Shown: one piece after another, positions 27,190 through 39,534 of the stretch | How positions within the stretch are numbered: position 1 is the stretch's first letter | How the letters are laid out: each line of letters starts with the position of its first letter | Assembly: GCF_001559795.1 (NCBI RefSeq) | Contig: NZ_LOHY01000088.1 | Location: forward strand, 1-64,000 | DNA: 64,000 nucleotides | Reading direction: 5' to 3' | Source of the DNA: Pseudostreptobacillus hongkongensis | GTDB lineage: Bacteria > Fusobacteriota > Fusobacteriia > Fusobacteriales > Leptotrichiaceae | Notes under the pieces: generated by a model | Seen by the model: only the letters and a program-made list of their open reading frames with translations | The model's database searches: none | What the model was told of the DNA's origin: nothing | Program-made: the position numbers and the translations under genes

Positions 27190-28980
27190 ATGAAAAAATT
27201 AATGTTATTAGCACTTCTAGTTAATTTAGGAGTTGTCGCAAATTCTGAAACTATATCGGAGATACAAGGAGTAAAAGTGAATTCAACTTTCGTAAATAAA
27301 GAAGTAAAAGATGTTATTGGTGTTGTTACTTTAGTTAAAAATGACACAGGATTTTTCATTCAATCTTTAAAGTCTGATAAAGATTCTAAAACTTCAGAAG
27401 GAATTTATATTGAAAATAAAGCTAAATTTGAAGTTAAGCCAGGTCAATTAGTTAAAGTTGATGGTAAGGTTATTGAAACATATATTAGCAAACCAGATCC
27501 TTCTCAGTTAACGGTTACAGCTATATCTGCATCAAAAGTAGAAATAGTTGATAACTCTAAAATGTACAAAATAGATCCGGTTGTTATAACTGGAAAAGAA
27601 ACTCCAAGAAGAGTTCATAATGGTAATTTAAATTCATTAAATGTTAAAGAAAATGCTCTAGATTATTATGAATCTTTAGAGGGAATGGTAGTTCGTATTA
27701 AAAATCCTTTAATTACTGGATTTAAAGAAAAATATGGAGATATAGTAATAGTACCAAGTAATGGTAAATATGCTGAAACAAGAAGTAAAAATGGTGGAGT
27801 AGTATATAACAATTATGTTTATGAACAAACACAAAGATTAACAGTAACAACTAAACCATGGAAATTAACTCAAAAAGGTCAATTTAAAGAAGGAATAACA
27901 CCTAACCCAGGAGATAAATTAAATGGTGATATAGTTGGAGTTATATATTATGAAAATTCAGAATACAGATTATACCCTATATCAGAATTCCCAGGAATTA
28001 CAGATAGTAAAACTGCCCCTGAAGTTAATAAGTATAAATATAATCCTGAAATGTTAAATGTTGTATCATATAATATTGAAAACTTCTCTCATGCAGATGC
28101 ACCTGAAAGAGTTGTAGAACTTGCAAGACAAGTAAAAACTGTTTTACAAACTCCAGATGTATTAGGATTAATAGAAGTTGGAGATGATGATGGTTCTAAG
28201 AAAAGTGATGTAGTTGATGCAACAGAAAATGTTACAGCTATAATAAATGAAATTAAAAAACAAACTGGAATAGAATATGGTATGATGACTGTTAGTCCAC
28301 AAGATGGAAAAGATGGTGGATGGCCTGAAATGCATATAAGAAATGTTATTTTATATAGAAAAGATAGATTGACACCTGTTATGTTTAATCAAGGAGATTC
28401 AAAAGTTGATACTCAAGTTGTTAAAACTGATGGAATGACTCATTTAACATTTAACCCAGGAAGAATAGGAAATAATGATCCTGTATGGAATGAAGTTAGA
28501 AAACCAGTTATAGCACAATTTGATTTCCAAGGTAAAAATGTGTTTGTTATTGCAAATCACTTAAAATCTAAGAGAGCAGATTATAAGATATATGGAAGTC
28601 AACAACCAGTTGTAAGACATTCTGAAGATGTTAGAATTCCAGAGGCTCAAAGAGTAAATGAATTTGTACAAACTATATTGAAAGCTGATCCAAATGCTAC
28701 AGTTATAGTTCATGGAGATATGAATGATTTTGAATTTTCACCAACTATTAAAGCTCTTAATGGTAATGTATTAATAGATACTATGTCTGAATTACCTAAG
28801 AGTGAAAGATATAGTTATGTATATCAAGGAAATTCACAAACTTTAGATAATATATTAATTAATAAAAAATATAAAGGTAAAGTAAATGTTGATGTTATAA
28901 GAATTAATTCAGAATTTACTCAATCTCAAGGTTCATTTAGTGATCATGATCCTATGTTTATACAATTCAAAGTTAAATAA
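27190..28980 (+). CDS. Exported endonuclease/exonuclease/phosphatase-family nuclease
   Basis: Secreted or periplasmic nuclease, 596 aa. Signal peptide residues 1-19. Residues about 25-265 hold two OB-like modules (VIGVVTLVKNDTGFFIQS, then LEGMVVRIKNPLITG), as in YhcR/ExeM-type extracellular DNases. Residues about 290-596 form the EEP catalytic domain: NVVSYNIENFS, the metal Glu in GLIEVGDDDG, the IANHLKSKR His, HGDMNDFEFSP, and a final SFSDHDPMF with the catalytic Asp-His. A role in degrading extracellular DNA for nutrition, biofilm turnover or trap escape is known for relatives and inferred here. AAGGAGG precedes ATG. A hairpin terminator follows at 29002. Confidence 0.88.
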   Translation: MKKLMLLALLVNLGVVANSETISEIQGVKVNSTFVNKEVKDVIGVVTLVKNDTGFFIQSLKSDKDSKTSEGIYIENKAKFEVKPGQLVKVDGKVIETYISKPDPSQLTVTAISASKVEIVDNSKMYKIDPVVITGKETPRRVHNGNLNSLNVKENALDYYESLEGMVVRIKNPLITGFKEKYGDIVIVPSNGKYAETRSKNGGVVYNNYVYEQTQRLTVTTKPWKLTQKGQFKEGITPNPGDKLNGDIVGVIYYENSEYRLYPISEFPGITDSKTAPEVNKYKYNPEMLNVVSYNIENFSHADAPERVVELARQVKTVLQTPDVLGLIEVGDDDGSKKSDVVDATENVTAIINEIKKQTGIEYGMMTVSPQDGKDGGWPEMHIRNVILYRKDRLTPVMFNQGDSKVDTQVVKTDGMTHLTFNPGRIGNNDPVWNEVRKPVIAQFDFQGKNVFVIANHLKSKRADYKIYGSQQPVVRHSEDVRIPEAQRVNEFVQTILKADPNATVIVHGDMNDFEFSPTIKALNGNVLIDTMSELPKSERYSYVYQGNSQTLDNILINKKYKGKVNVDVIRINSEFTQSQGSFSDHDPMFIQFKVK

Positions 28981-29001
28981 GAATATATCTAATAATATAA
29001 G

Positions 29002-29034
29002 ACATGCATCTAAAAATTTAGATGTATGTTTTTG
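29002..29034 (+). terminator. Terminator of the exported nuclease gene
   Basis: ACATGCATCTAAA and TTTAGATGTATGT pair (one G-T) across 29002-29029, then a T run. Confidence 0.82.
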
Positions 29035-29096
29035 TTTATGAATAGAATTGTTATTTAATTTCATTGTTATATATTTTAATCTAAACTTATTCAAGT

Positions 29097-29166
29097 AAAA
29101 AAAGGAGCCAGCAACACTGGCTCCTAAAGGGGGGGTTAATTGAGGTTGTCAACTTCCGTTGACAAT
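29097..29166 (-). ncRNA. Candidate small RNA of about 70 nt
   Basis: Minus-strand transcript with every expected part. Its promoter is at 29171-29199. The 5' end would start at a hairpin, TTGTCAAC with GGAA loop (GNRA type) and GTTGACAA (29165-29146). A single-stranded linker follows that contains CCTC and seven consecutive C (29135-29129). It ends in a perfect 9-bp stem AGGAGCCAG/CTGGCTCCT (29125-29103) with seven T. No open frame fits. The pyrimidine-rich linker is complementary to Shine-Dalgarno-like purine tracts, a usual seed for translation-repressing RNAs. Family unknown to me. Confidence 0.75.
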
Positions 29167-29170
29167 GATT

Positions 29171-29199
29171 AGTATACACTATTTTTATTTTTTATGCAA
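29171..29199 (-). promoter_or_regulatory. Promoter of the candidate small RNA
   Basis: On the minus strand TTGCAT (29199-29194), exactly 17-base spacer, TATACT (29176-29171). Confidence 0.75.
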
Positions 29200-29268
29200 G
29201 TATTTTTTATATGTTTGTAATTAAAAATTTATATACATTCTTTTATGTAGAACTAGAGTTATAATTTT

Positions 29269-29297
29269 TTGTAACTTTAAAACATTTATGGTATAAT
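29269..29297 (+). promoter_or_regulatory. Promoter of msrAB
   Basis: TTGTAA (29269-29274), 17-base spacer ending TGG (extended element), TATAAT (29292-29297). Confidence 0.75.
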
Positions 29298-29318
29298 GAT
29301 TACAAATGAGGTGATATG

Positions 29319-30245
29319 ATGAAAAAGATATATTTGGCAGGTGGATGCTTCTGGGGTATGCAAGGATACTTTAATAGAGTACTTGGAATAGATAGAACAA
29401 CTGTTGGTTATGCTAATGGAAATTCAGAAGATACTAATTATGAAATTCTTAAAGTAACAGATCATGCAGAAACGCTAGAAATTGAGTATGATACAAAACT
29501 CATATCTTTAGAAGAAATACTGTTAAGATTTTTTAAAGTAATAGATCCACTTAGTTTAAATAAACAAGGTGGAGATATAGGAAGACAATATAGAACTGGA
29601 ATATATTATATAGATAATAAGGATTTAAAAATTATAAACAAAATATATAAATATATTGAAAATAAAATAGGGAAAGAACTTAAAGTTGAGGTGTTTCCTC
29701 TGAGTCAATATATTTTGGCAGAAGATTATCATCAAGATTATTTAGATAAACATCCTAATGGATATTGTCATATTAACTTATTATCTGTTATTGAACCGGT
29801 TTTTAATAAAAAATATGTAAGACCTAGTGATGGCGAAATAAGAAATAAATTAAGTGATTTTGAATATGATATATCACAAAATTCTGCAACTGAAAGACCT
29901 TTTACATCTAGTTTTGAACAATTTGATGAAAAAGGTATATATGTAGATGTTGTGACTTATGAACCCTTATTTTTATCAGATGATAAATTTGATGCAGGTT
30001 GCGGATGGCCTAGTTTTACAAAACCTATACTGACTGAAACTATAGCATATTATGAAGATAATAAATATGGTATGCATAGAACAGAGGTTAAAAGTAAAAT
30101 AGGTAAATCTCATTTAGGACATGTTTTTAATGACGGTCCAAATGGTAAACTTAGATATTGTATAAATGGTGCAATTTTAAGATTTATACCATATAATAAA
30201 CTAGATGAACTAGGTTATGGAGATTATAAAATATTATTTAATTAA
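29319..30245 (+). CDS. msrAB: Bifunctional peptide methionine sulfoxide reductase MsrA/MsrB
   Basis: Repairs both S- and R-methionine sulfoxide in proteins. About 308 aa: MsrA domain (1-160) with catalytic Cys in AGGCFWG near the N-terminus and YHQDYLDKHP; MsrB domain (about 165-305) with CGWPSF, HLGHVFNDGP and the catalytic Cys in LRYCINGAIL. The CxxC pairs that bind zinc in many MsrB proteins are absent. No signal peptide precedes GGCFWG, so it is cytoplasmic, unlike secreted fusions of some pathogens. Two adjacent ATGs exist; GAGGTG favours 29319 over 29316. Only 11 bases separate it from the V-ATPase operon, so they may be co-transcribed. Confidence 0.93.
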   Translation: MKKIYLAGGCFWGMQGYFNRVLGIDRTTVGYANGNSEDTNYEILKVTDHAETLEIEYDTKLISLEEILLRFFKVIDPLSLNKQGGDIGRQYRTGIYYIDNKDLKIINKIYKYIENKIGKELKVEVFPLSQYILAEDYHQDYLDKHPNGYCHINLLSVIEPVFNKKYVRPSDGEIRNKLSDFEYDISQNSATERPFTSSFEQFDEKGIYVDVVTYEPLFLSDDKFDAGCGWPSFTKPILTETIAYYEDNKYGMHRTEVKSKIGKSHLGHVFNDGPNGKLRYCINGAILRFIPYNKLDELGYGDYKILFN

Positions 30246-30256
30246 AGGAGGATAAT

Positions 30257-30571
30257 GTGGCAAAAGAAATACTTGAAAAAATTGAAAGTGTTGAAAAGCA
30301 AACTAAATTAGATTTAGATAATATTCAAAAATCTTTATCAAGTGAAGTAGAAGAGTTTAAAGTTAATTTATCATCTTCTTTTGAAGCTGAGATAAAAAAG
30401 TATAAAGAAGAATTATCTATAAAATTACAAAATGAAAAAGAAGATTTAATTACTGAATTAAAGTATAAATTAGAAAATGCAGATAAAATGGCAATAAATT
30501 TAGAAAACAAATTACTTGAAAATAAGGAAGAGATATTAAGTAAATTAAAAGATGTTTTAATGAAAGGATAA
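30257..30571 (+). CDS. V-type ATPase subunit G/H-like peripheral-stalk protein
   Basis: 104-aa, almost entirely charged coiled coil (Lys/Glu-rich, from about residue 5 to 100) with no membrane segment. Position as first gene of the V-ATPase operon, size, and coiled-coil nature match the stalk subunit called H in archaea or NtpF in Enterococcus, which pairs with subunit E. Sequence identity alone would not be decisive. GTG start preceded by AAGGAGG. Three bases separate it from subunit I. Confidence 0.75.
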   Translation: MAKEILEKIESVEKQTKLDLDNIQKSLSSEVEEFKVNLSSSFEAEIKKYKEELSIKLQNEKEDLITELKYKLENADKMAINLENKLLENKEEILSKLKDVLMKG

Positions 30572-30574
30572 TTT

Positions 30575-32984
<2,410 letters not shown>

Positions 32985-32990
32985 GTAGTT

Positions 32991-33536
32991 ATGTCAAATT
33001 TAGATAATATAGTTAATAAGATAATAGCTGATAATGAAGAAAAGATAAAAGTCTTAAAATTAGAAGCTAATCACCAGATTCAAATTTTGAAATCTGAATT
33101 TGATGAAAAGATAAATAATGAAAAAAATTCTATTTTAAGAAAATTTGAATTAAATAAAACGTTAGAACTTGAAAGAATTCAATCAAGTACAGAATTAAAA
33201 GCTAATAATATATTACTTGCTAAAAAGCAAGAGTTAATTGAAAATATAGTAGAAGAATTAAAAGGAAAACTTAATAATATATCTATTAATGAAATGTATG
33301 ACTTTATATTTTCAAACTTAGAAAAAAGAAATAAAAGTTTTGAAGATGAAGTAATATTATTGCCAAGTAGATATGAAAGTTTAAAAGATAAATTTAAAAA
33401 TATTGAAATAACAGATGATGTAAAAAATGGATTTGTTATTAAATATAAAGGTATAGAAGAAAATTATACTTTTGATAGTTTAATTAACTATAAGAAAGAA
33501 GAATTAGAAGAAATTATACAAAAATATTTCAGTTAA
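32991..33536 (+). CDS. ntpE: V-type ATPase subunit E (peripheral stalk)
   Basis: 181 aa, alpha-helical coiled coil (about 5-100) followed by a small globular domain (about 105-180) typical of subunit E. It pairs with the G/H-like stalk subunit and attaches to the A3B3 head. Assignment rests on size, structure and its place between K and C, the standard order in NtpFIKECGABD operons. Six bases after ntpK. Confidence 0.85.
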   Translation: MSNLDNIVNKIIADNEEKIKVLKLEANHQIQILKSEFDEKINNEKNSILRKFELNKTLELERIQSSTELKANNILLAKKQELIENIVEELKGKLNNISINEMYDFIFSNLEKRNKSFEDEVILLPSRYESLKDKFKNIEITDDVKNGFVIKYKGIEENYTFDSLINYKKEELEEIIQKYFS

Positions 33537-33550
33537 TAAGGAGGATGAGT

Positions 33551-34483
33551 ATGAATAGAAATGACTTTATTTTACCTGTTTCTATAATCAAGGTTCAAGA
33601 GAAAAAACTTTTAACTGAGCAAAAATTAATTAAAATGTTAGAAACTAATACTTCTAAAGAGATTATTAAAATATTAAATGATACAGATTATTCGTATTCT
33701 ATGATAGGTATAACTAGTGACGAAATGTATGAAAATATATTAGTTAATGAAACTAAAAGAGTATATAATTTTTCAAGAGAAATGGCAAAGGATTATCAAG
33801 ATATAGTTGATATTTTAGCATTAAGATATGAATATCAAAATTTAAAGTTAATACTTAAAAATAGTAAGTCTAATTCTAATCTTGATGATTTAGTTATAGA
33901 TACAGGAATTAAAAATAGAGAAAAATTAGATCAAAACTATAATTTGGTAAAAAATATTAAAGATAAACAAGTATCTGCAATAATTCTTGATAAATTATAC
34001 TTTGAGCATATTTATGAACTTGCAAAAAAAATGAAAGATTTTGATATATTTACAAAATATGTAAAGATTTTAATTGATAAATATAATGTAGTTACATTTT
34101 TAAGATTAAAAAAACAAAACAAGAATATAGACTATATTGAAAATATATTTGTTGAAAATGGTAATATATCAAAAAATGAATTAATAAAAATATATGATAA
34201 TAATAGTTCATATATAAATAATTTTAAAAAATATTCTGATAGTAAGGTTTGGGATATATTTGAAAAAGAGCAAAACATAGCTCTGATTGAAAAAATGTAT
34301 GATAATATGGTTATAAATCTTGCAAGAGATTATAGAAATGTAACTATAGGGCCTGAACCAATATTTACATATATACTAGCAAAGGAATATGAAATGCGTG
34401 CATTAAGATTAATACTATCATCTAAAATAAATTCTATAAATCCTGAAGATATAAAGGGTAGAATGAGAGGTGTATATGTATAA
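33551..34483 (+). CDS. ntpC: V-type ATPase subunit C (rotor-ring adaptor, d-subunit)
   Basis: 310 aa, all-helical funnel-like protein connecting the central stalk to the K ring. Recognisable family parts are YDNMVINLARDYRNVTIGPEPIFTYILAKEYEMRALRLIL near the end. AAGGAGG abuts an in-frame ATG at 33545, so ATG 33551 with a six-base spacing is preferred. The stop overlaps the next gene (subunit F) by eight bases, implying coupled translation. Confidence 0.87.
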   Translation: MNRNDFILPVSIIKVQEKKLLTEQKLIKMLETNTSKEIIKILNDTDYSYSMIGITSDEMYENILVNETKRVYNFSREMAKDYQDIVDILALRYEYQNLKLILKNSKSNSNLDDLVIDTGIKNREKLDQNYNLVKNIKDKQVSAIILDKLYFEHIYELAKKMKDFDIFTKYVKILIDKYNVVTFLRLKKQNKNIDYIENIFVENGNISKNELIKIYDNNSSYINNFKKYSDSKVWDIFEKEQNIALIEKMYDNMVINLARDYRNVTIGPEPIFTYILAKEYEMRALRLILSSKINSINPEDIKGRMRGVYV

Positions 34484-34805
34484 AATAGCAGCGATAGGAG
34501 ATAGAGATACGGTTATATCATTTAAAGTTTTAGGAATAGATGTATATAGTATAGAAAACTTTGAAAATGATGAATTAATTTCACAAAAAATTAAAGCAAC
34601 AGTAGATAATTTAGCTTCAAATGGATATGGTATAATTTTTATTACAGAAGAATATGCACAGAAATCAGTTGAAGTTATAGAAAGATATAAAAATGAAGTT
34701 TTACCTATAATTACACTTATACCTAATAATAAGGGAAGTTTAAATATAGGGATGAATAAAATAGATGAAAATATAGAAAAGGCTATAGGGACTAATATAT
34801 TTTAA
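34476..34805 (+). CDS. ntpG: V-type ATPase subunit F (central stalk; NtpG in Enterococcus)
   Basis: 109-aa Rossmann-like protein: [23 protein letters not shown] at the start and [11 protein letters not shown] in the middle are hallmarks of V/A-type subunit F. It binds subunit D in the rotating axle and modulates ATPase activity. ATG 34476 has GAGAGG five bases upstream; an in-frame GTG at 34470 overlaps that site. Confidence 0.9.
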   Translation: MYKIAAIGDRDTVISFKVLGIDVYSIENFENDELISQKIKATVDNLASNGYGIIFITEEYAQKSVEVIERYKNEVLPIITLIPNNKGSLNIGMNKIDENIEKAIGTNIF

Positions 34806-34822
34806 TTGAAAGGAGTATTGGT

Positions 34823-36589
34823 TTGAAAGGTAGTATAATAAAAGTTTCAGGACCTTTAGTAGTAGCTGAAAACATGTCACATGCTAATGTATTTGATATG
34901 GTTTGGGTTGGAAACAGCAGATTAATAGGAGAAATAATAGAAATGAGAGGAGATAGAGCCTCTATTCAAGTATATGAGGAAACTACAGGATTAAGTACTA
35001 ACGAACCTGTAGTAACTACAGGTATGCCACTTTCGGTTGAACTTGGACCTGGATTACTTGAAAATATGTTTGATGGTATACAAAGACCATTAGATAAAAT
35101 ACGTGCTAAAGTTGGAGATTTCCTTTTAAAAGGAGTTGAAGTTAATGCACTTGATAGAGAAAAAGTTTGGGAATTTAATGCAACTAAAAATATAGGAGAT
35201 TTTGTATCTAGTGGATATATTTTGGGTGAAGTTCCTGAAACTTCAGTAATAACTCATAAAATTATGGTTCCAGTAGGAATAGAAGGAACTATAAAAGAAA
35301 TTAAAAGTGGTTCATTTACTGTTGAAGAAACTATTGCAGTTATAGAAACTAAAAATGGTTTAGTAAATGTAAATATGATACAAAAATGGCCAGTAAGAAA
35401 AGGAAGAAAATATTTAAAGAAAATAAATCCAGATGAACCATTAATTACAGGTCAAAGGGTTATAGATACATTTTTCCCTGTAACTAAAGGAGGAACTGCT
35501 TGTGTTCCTGGACCTTTTGGATCTGGTAAAACAGTAGTTCAACATCAATTTGCAAAATGGGGAGATGCTCAAGTAGTTGTATATGTTGGATGTGGAGAAC
35601 GTGGAAATGAAATGACAGATGTTTTAATGGAATTTCCTGAAATTATAGATCCAACAACTGGACAATCTTTAATGAAAAGAACAGTATTAATTGCAAATAC
35701 TTCAAATATGCCAGTTGCTGCTCGTGAGGCATCAATTTATACAGGTATAACTATAGCAGAATACTTTAGAGATATGGGATATTCTGTTTCAATAATGGCA
35801 GATTCTACATCTCGTTGGGCAGAGGCACTACGTGAAATGTCTGGTCGTCTTGAAGAAATGCCAGGAGATGAAGGTTATCCAGCATATTTATCATCTCGTG
35901 CAGCTGATTTCTATGAAAGAGCAGGTAAGGTAGTATGTCTTGGTGAAGATGAAAGAATAGGAGCATTAACTGTAATAGGTGCGGTATCGCCTCCAGGTGG
36001 AGATATATCAGAACCAGTATCACAAGCAACATTACGTATAGTTAAAGTATTCTGGGGACTTGATGCACAACTTGCATATAGAAGACATTTTCCGGCTATT
36101 AACTGGTTAAATTCTTATTCACTATATCAAACTAAGGTAGATGAATGGATGGATAATAATATATCAAGTGAATTTTCTAAGAATAGAACACAAGCTATGA
36201 AACTTTTACAAGAAGAATCAGGACTTCAAGAGATAGTAAGACTTGTAGGTAAAGATACTTTATCATTTGAAGATCAATTAAAACTTGAAGCAGCTAAAAG
36301 TATTAGAGAAGATTACTTACAACAAAATGCCTTCCATGAACAAGATACATATACATCTTTAGCTAAACAAGATAAAATGTTAAATATGGTTTTAAATTTC
36401 TATTTTGAAGCTAAAAAGGCTTTAAAAGCTAATGTATATTTAAATGATATATTAAAATTAGATGTAAGAGAAAAAATAGCAAGAGCTAAATATTTATCTG
36501 AAGAAGAAATATATAAGATAGATGAAATAAATAAAGAATTAAATGAAGAAATTAAAGAATTAATCTCTAAACAAGGGGAGGTAATATAG
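34823..36589 (+). CDS. ntpA: V-type ATPase catalytic subunit A
   Basis: Catalytic subunit that hydrolyses (or makes) ATP; 588 aa, normal length. The P-loop GPFGSGKT lies near residues 230-237, the catalytic Glu in [12 protein letters not shown] near 257, the non-homologous region of A subunits is present (about 110-190), and [27 protein letters not shown] is near 330-356. TTG start, preceded by AAGGAG; N-terminal [15 protein letters not shown] fits other A subunits. Followed directly (no gap) by ntpB. Confidence 0.97.
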   Translation: MKGSIIKVSGPLVVAENMSHANVFDMVWVGNSRLIGEIIEMRGDRASIQVYEETTGLSTNEPVVTTGMPLSVELGPGLLENMFDGIQRPLDKIRAKVGDFLLKGVEVNALDREKVWEFNATKNIGDFVSSGYILGEVPETSVITHKIMVPVGIEGTIKEIKSGSFTVEETIAVIETKNGLVNVNMIQKWPVRKGRKYLKKINPDEPLITGQRVIDTFFPVTKGGTACVPGPFGSGKTVVQHQFAKWGDAQVVVYVGCGERGNEMTDVLMEFPEIIDPTTGQSLMKRTVLIANTSNMPVAAREASIYTGITIAEYFRDMGYSVSIMADSTSRWAEALREMSGRLEEMPGDEGYPAYLSSRAADFYERAGKVVCLGEDERIGALTVIGAVSPPGGDISEPVSQATLRIVKVFWGLDAQLAYRRHFPAINWLNSYSLYQTKVDEWMDNNISSEFSKNRTQAMKLLQEESGLQEIVRLVGKDTLSFEDQLKLEAAKSIREDYLQQNAFHEQDTYTSLAKQDKMLNMVLNFYFEAKKALKANVYLNDILKLDVREKIARAKYLSEEEIYKIDEINKELNEEIKELISKQGEVI

Positions 36590-37969
36590 ATGATAAAAGA
36601 GTATAAAACTATTAATGAAATAGTTGGGCCTTTGATGACTGTTGAAGGAGTTGAAGGTGTAAGTTATGATGAATTAGTTGAAGTAGAAACTCAAAATGGA
36701 GAAATTCGTTTAGGTAAAGTTTTAGAAATTAATGAAGATAAAGCTATATTACAATTATTTGAATCTCCTGCTGGAATAAATATGAAAGATTCTAAAGTTA
36801 GATTCTTAGGTAAACCTTTAAAATTAAGAGTATCAGAAGATATGATAGGTAGAGTATTTGATGGGCTTGGAAGAGAAAAGGACAATGGACCTAAAATAGT
36901 TGCTGAAAAATCATTAGATATTAATGGACTAGCATTAAATCCAGTTGCAAGAGATTATCCATCTGAGTTTATCCAAACGGGTGTTTCTGCAATAGATGGA
37001 CTAAATACTTTAGTTAGAGGTCAAAAATTACCTATATTTTCAGGTTCTGGATTACCTCATGCTGAACTTGCAGCACAGATTGCAAGACAAGCTAGAGTTT
37101 TGGGAACTGATGAAAAATTTGCTGTTGTATTTGCAGCTGTTGGTATAACTTATGAAGAAGCAGAATTCTTTATAGAAGACTTTAAAAAGACAGGTGCGAT
37201 AGATAGAGCAGTTCTATTTATTAATCTTGCAAATGATCCAGCTGTTGAAAGAATTTCAACACCAAGAATGGCACTTACTTGTGCAGAATATTTAGCATTT
37301 GAAAAAGGTATGCATGTTTTAACAATAATTACAGATTTAACTAATTACTGTGAAGCACTACGTGAAATATCGGCTGCAAGAAAAGAAGTTCCAGGAAGAA
37401 GAGGGTATCCAGGATATCTATATACAGATTTATCAACTCTTTATGAAAGAGCAGGTAAGTTAAAAGGGAAACCTGGAAGTATTACTCAAATACCAATACT
37501 TACAATGCCTGAAGATGATAAAACACACCCAATTCCAGATTTGACTGGATATATTACAGAGGGACAAATAGTTTTATCAAGAGAATTATATAAGAAAAAT
37601 ATAATGCCACCTATAGATGTTTTACCATCTTTATCAAGACTTAAGGATAAGGGTATAGGAAATGGTAAAACACGTGAAGATCATGCTGATACAATGAATC
37701 AATTATTCTCAGCTTATGCAACTGGTAAAGAAGCAAAAGAATTAGCTGTAATATTAGGAGAATCTGCTCTTTCTGATACAGATAAACAATTTGCTAAGTT
37801 TGCAACTGAATTTGAAGAAAAATATGTAGGTCAAGGATTTGAAACTAATAGAACTATAATAGACACTTTAGAATTAGGTTGGGATTTATTAAGAATACTA
37901 CCAAGAACAGAATTAAAGAGAATAAGAGATATGTATTTAGAAAAATATCTTGAAAAAAAGGATAATTAG
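36590..37969 (+). CDS. ntpB: V-type ATPase subunit B
   Basis: Non-catalytic nucleotide-binding partner of subunit A; 459 aa, usual size. It lacks a true P-loop ([18 protein letters not shown] replaces it) as expected. Other signatures are [16 protein letters not shown]-like [50 protein letters not shown] and the tail [17 protein letters not shown]. Two bases before ntpD. Confidence 0.97.
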   Translation: MIKEYKTINEIVGPLMTVEGVEGVSYDELVEVETQNGEIRLGKVLEINEDKAILQLFESPAGINMKDSKVRFLGKPLKLRVSEDMIGRVFDGLGREKDNGPKIVAEKSLDINGLALNPVARDYPSEFIQTGVSAIDGLNTLVRGQKLPIFSGSGLPHAELAAQIARQARVLGTDEKFAVVFAAVGITYEEAEFFIEDFKKTGAIDRAVLFINLANDPAVERISTPRMALTCAEYLAFEKGMHVLTIITDLTNYCEALREISAARKEVPGRRGYPGYLYTDLSTLYERAGKLKGKPGSITQIPILTMPEDDKTHPIPDLTGYITEGQIVLSRELYKKNIMPPIDVLPSLSRLKDKGIGNGKTREDHADTMNQLFSAYATGKEAKELAVILGESALSDTDKQFAKFATEFEEKYVGQGFETNRTIIDTLELGWDLLRILPRTELKRIRDMYLEKYLEKKDN

Positions 37970-37971
37970 TT

Positions 37972-38592
37972 ATGGCTAGATTAAATGTTAATCCAACAAG
38001 AATGGAACTAAGTAAATTAAAAATAAAGTTAGTTACAGCTAAAAAAGGTCATAAGTTATTGAAGGATAAACAAGATGAATTAATGCGTATATTTATAGAA
38101 ACTATAAAAGAAAATAAGAAAATGCGTGAAAAAGTAGAAGAAAAATTAAAAATAGCTTTGAAAAATTTTGCGATTTCTAAATCTTTAATATCTGAAGCTA
38201 CATTTGAAGAAGCTATTGCGATACCTAAGATTAAATATGAAGTTGACATAGATACACAAAATGTTATGAGTGTTAGAATACCTAAATTACATTTAGAACA
38301 AATTGGAGATGAAAATGATATATATCCATATTCTTATGCTCAAACATCATCTGAACTTGATTATGCTTTAGAAGATATTAGTTCTGTTATGATGGATTTA
38401 TTAAAATTATCAGAAATAGAAAAGTCTACAGAACTTATGGCTGATGAAATAGAAAAAACAAGACGTAGAGTTAATGCATTAGAATATATGACTATACCTC
38501 AACTTGAAGAAACTATTAAATTTATTAGAATGAAACTAGATGAAAATGATAGAGCAAGTATAATAAGATTAATGAAAGCTAATATTAATTAA
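37972..38592 (+). CDS. ntpD: V-type ATPase subunit D (central axle)
   Basis: 206 aa, two long antiparallel helices forming the rotating shaft. N-terminal LNVNPTRMELSKLKIKLVTAKKGHKLLKDKQDEL and C-terminal KTRRRVNALEYMTIPQLEETIKFIRMKLDENDR are diagnostic. Last gene of the V-ATPase operon, followed by a strong bidirectional terminator. Confidence 0.95.
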   Translation: MARLNVNPTRMELSKLKIKLVTAKKGHKLLKDKQDELMRIFIETIKENKKMREKVEEKLKIALKNFAISKSLISEATFEEAIAIPKIKYEVDIDTQNVMSVRIPKLHLEQIGDENDIYPYSYAQTSSELDYALEDISSVMMDLLKLSEIEKSTELMADEIEKTRRRVNALEYMTIPQLEETIKFIRMKLDENDRASIIRLMKANIN

Positions 38593-38620
38593 AATAGAGA
38601 GTTATGACTCTCTATTTTAA
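38591..38620 (+). terminator. Bidirectional terminator between ntpD and the Fic gene
   Basis: AAAATAGAGAGT (38591-38602), TATG loop, ACTCTCTATTTT (38607-38618). The perfect 12-bp stem with T-rich flank ends both convergent units; it overlaps the last codon of the Fic gene. Confidence 0.9.
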
Positions 38621-39522
38621 TATAAGTTAAATAATTGTAATAATTTTCTAAATGTATCTTGTCCGTCAAGACAAGTATCTATTAAATAACCAGGTTCATT
38701 TTCCCATTCTCTTAATCCTCTATAATAATAATATTTTTTGCTATCTTCAATTATAAAAGGAACTATATTATATTTTAAACATTCTTTAAAAGCTATTAAT
38801 CTACCTACACGACCATTCCCATCTTGGAATGGATGTATAGATTCAAAATCATGATGAAATTTAATAATTTCTTTAATAGTTATTTCTGAATTAATATATG
38901 AATCAATCAATTGTTTCATAGCATTACTAACATTTTCAGGTTTTGTTGTTTCTTTACCACCTACGATATTTTCTTTTGATTTATAATCACCTATATTAAA
39001 CCATGATAGCTCTTCAGCTTTTGTATTACGTTTCAATAAATAATGGATTTTTTTAATTATTTCTTCATTTAGAGGTTCCTCTGCTACTTCTATACAATAA
39101 TCAATAGCTCTGAAATGATTAATAGTTTCTATTATATCATCAACTGGTAATGAATCTTTAGTATTAATTGTTTTTGTATCAAATATCATTCTTGTTTCTT
39201 CTTCACTTAGTTTGCTACCTTCAATATGATTAGAGTTAAAAGTTATTCTAACTTGAATTTCATGATATAGTCCACCAGAAATTTTATTTTCCTTTTCTTC
39301 TGCCAATCTTTGAAGAATAGGATTTTTAGATACTTTTATATATATATCTTTTTCATCACATGAAAAAAAATCACATATTTTTTTAATTACAAAATTTGAT
39401 ATTTTTTCACCACGAGAAATTTTAGAAATTGTTCTTGATGATATGTTTAATAAAGTTGTTAAATCTGATTTTTTTAGATTATTCTTTTTTAGTAGTATAT
39501 ATAGACCGTCATATTTATACAT
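38617..39522 (-). CDS. Fic family protein with N-terminal HTH domain
   Basis: 301 aa. Residues 1-65 are an XRE-like helix-turn-helix (KKSDLTTLLNISSRTISKISRGEKISN). The Fic domain covers about 85-260, with the catalytic motif HPFQDGNGR starting at His230. A self-inhibitory motif of the form S-x-x-x-E-G is visible at Ser97-Glu101-Gly102 in FNSNHIEGSKL, N-terminal to the core as in class II Fic proteins, so AMP transfer is probably normally blocked. Target unknown; fused HTH suggests it may regulate its own gene. AACGGAGGTT precedes ATG. Monocistronic, between V-ATPase and the sugar ATPase gene. Confidence 0.88.
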   Translation of the reverse strand: MYKYDGLYILLKKNNLKKSDLTTLLNISSRTISKISRGEKISNFVIKKICDFFSCDEKDIYIKVSKNPILQRLAEEKENKISGGLYHEIQVRITFNSNHIEGSKLSEEETRMIFDTKTINTKDSLPVDDIIETINHFRAIDYCIEVAEEPLNEEIIKKIHYLLKRNTKAEELSWFNIGDYKSKENIVGGKETTKPENVSNAMKQLIDSYINSEITIKEIIKFHHDFESIHPFQDGNGRVGRLIAFKECLKYNIVPFIIEDSKKYYYYRGLREWENEPGYLIDTCLDGQDTFRKLLQLFNLY

Positions 39523-39534
39523 AATTAACCTCCG

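Noticed and set aside
29129-29135. G7 run as a second phase-variation tract
   Set aside because: It lies inside the small-RNA linker, not in a promoter or reading frame, and seven bases is short for frequent slippage.
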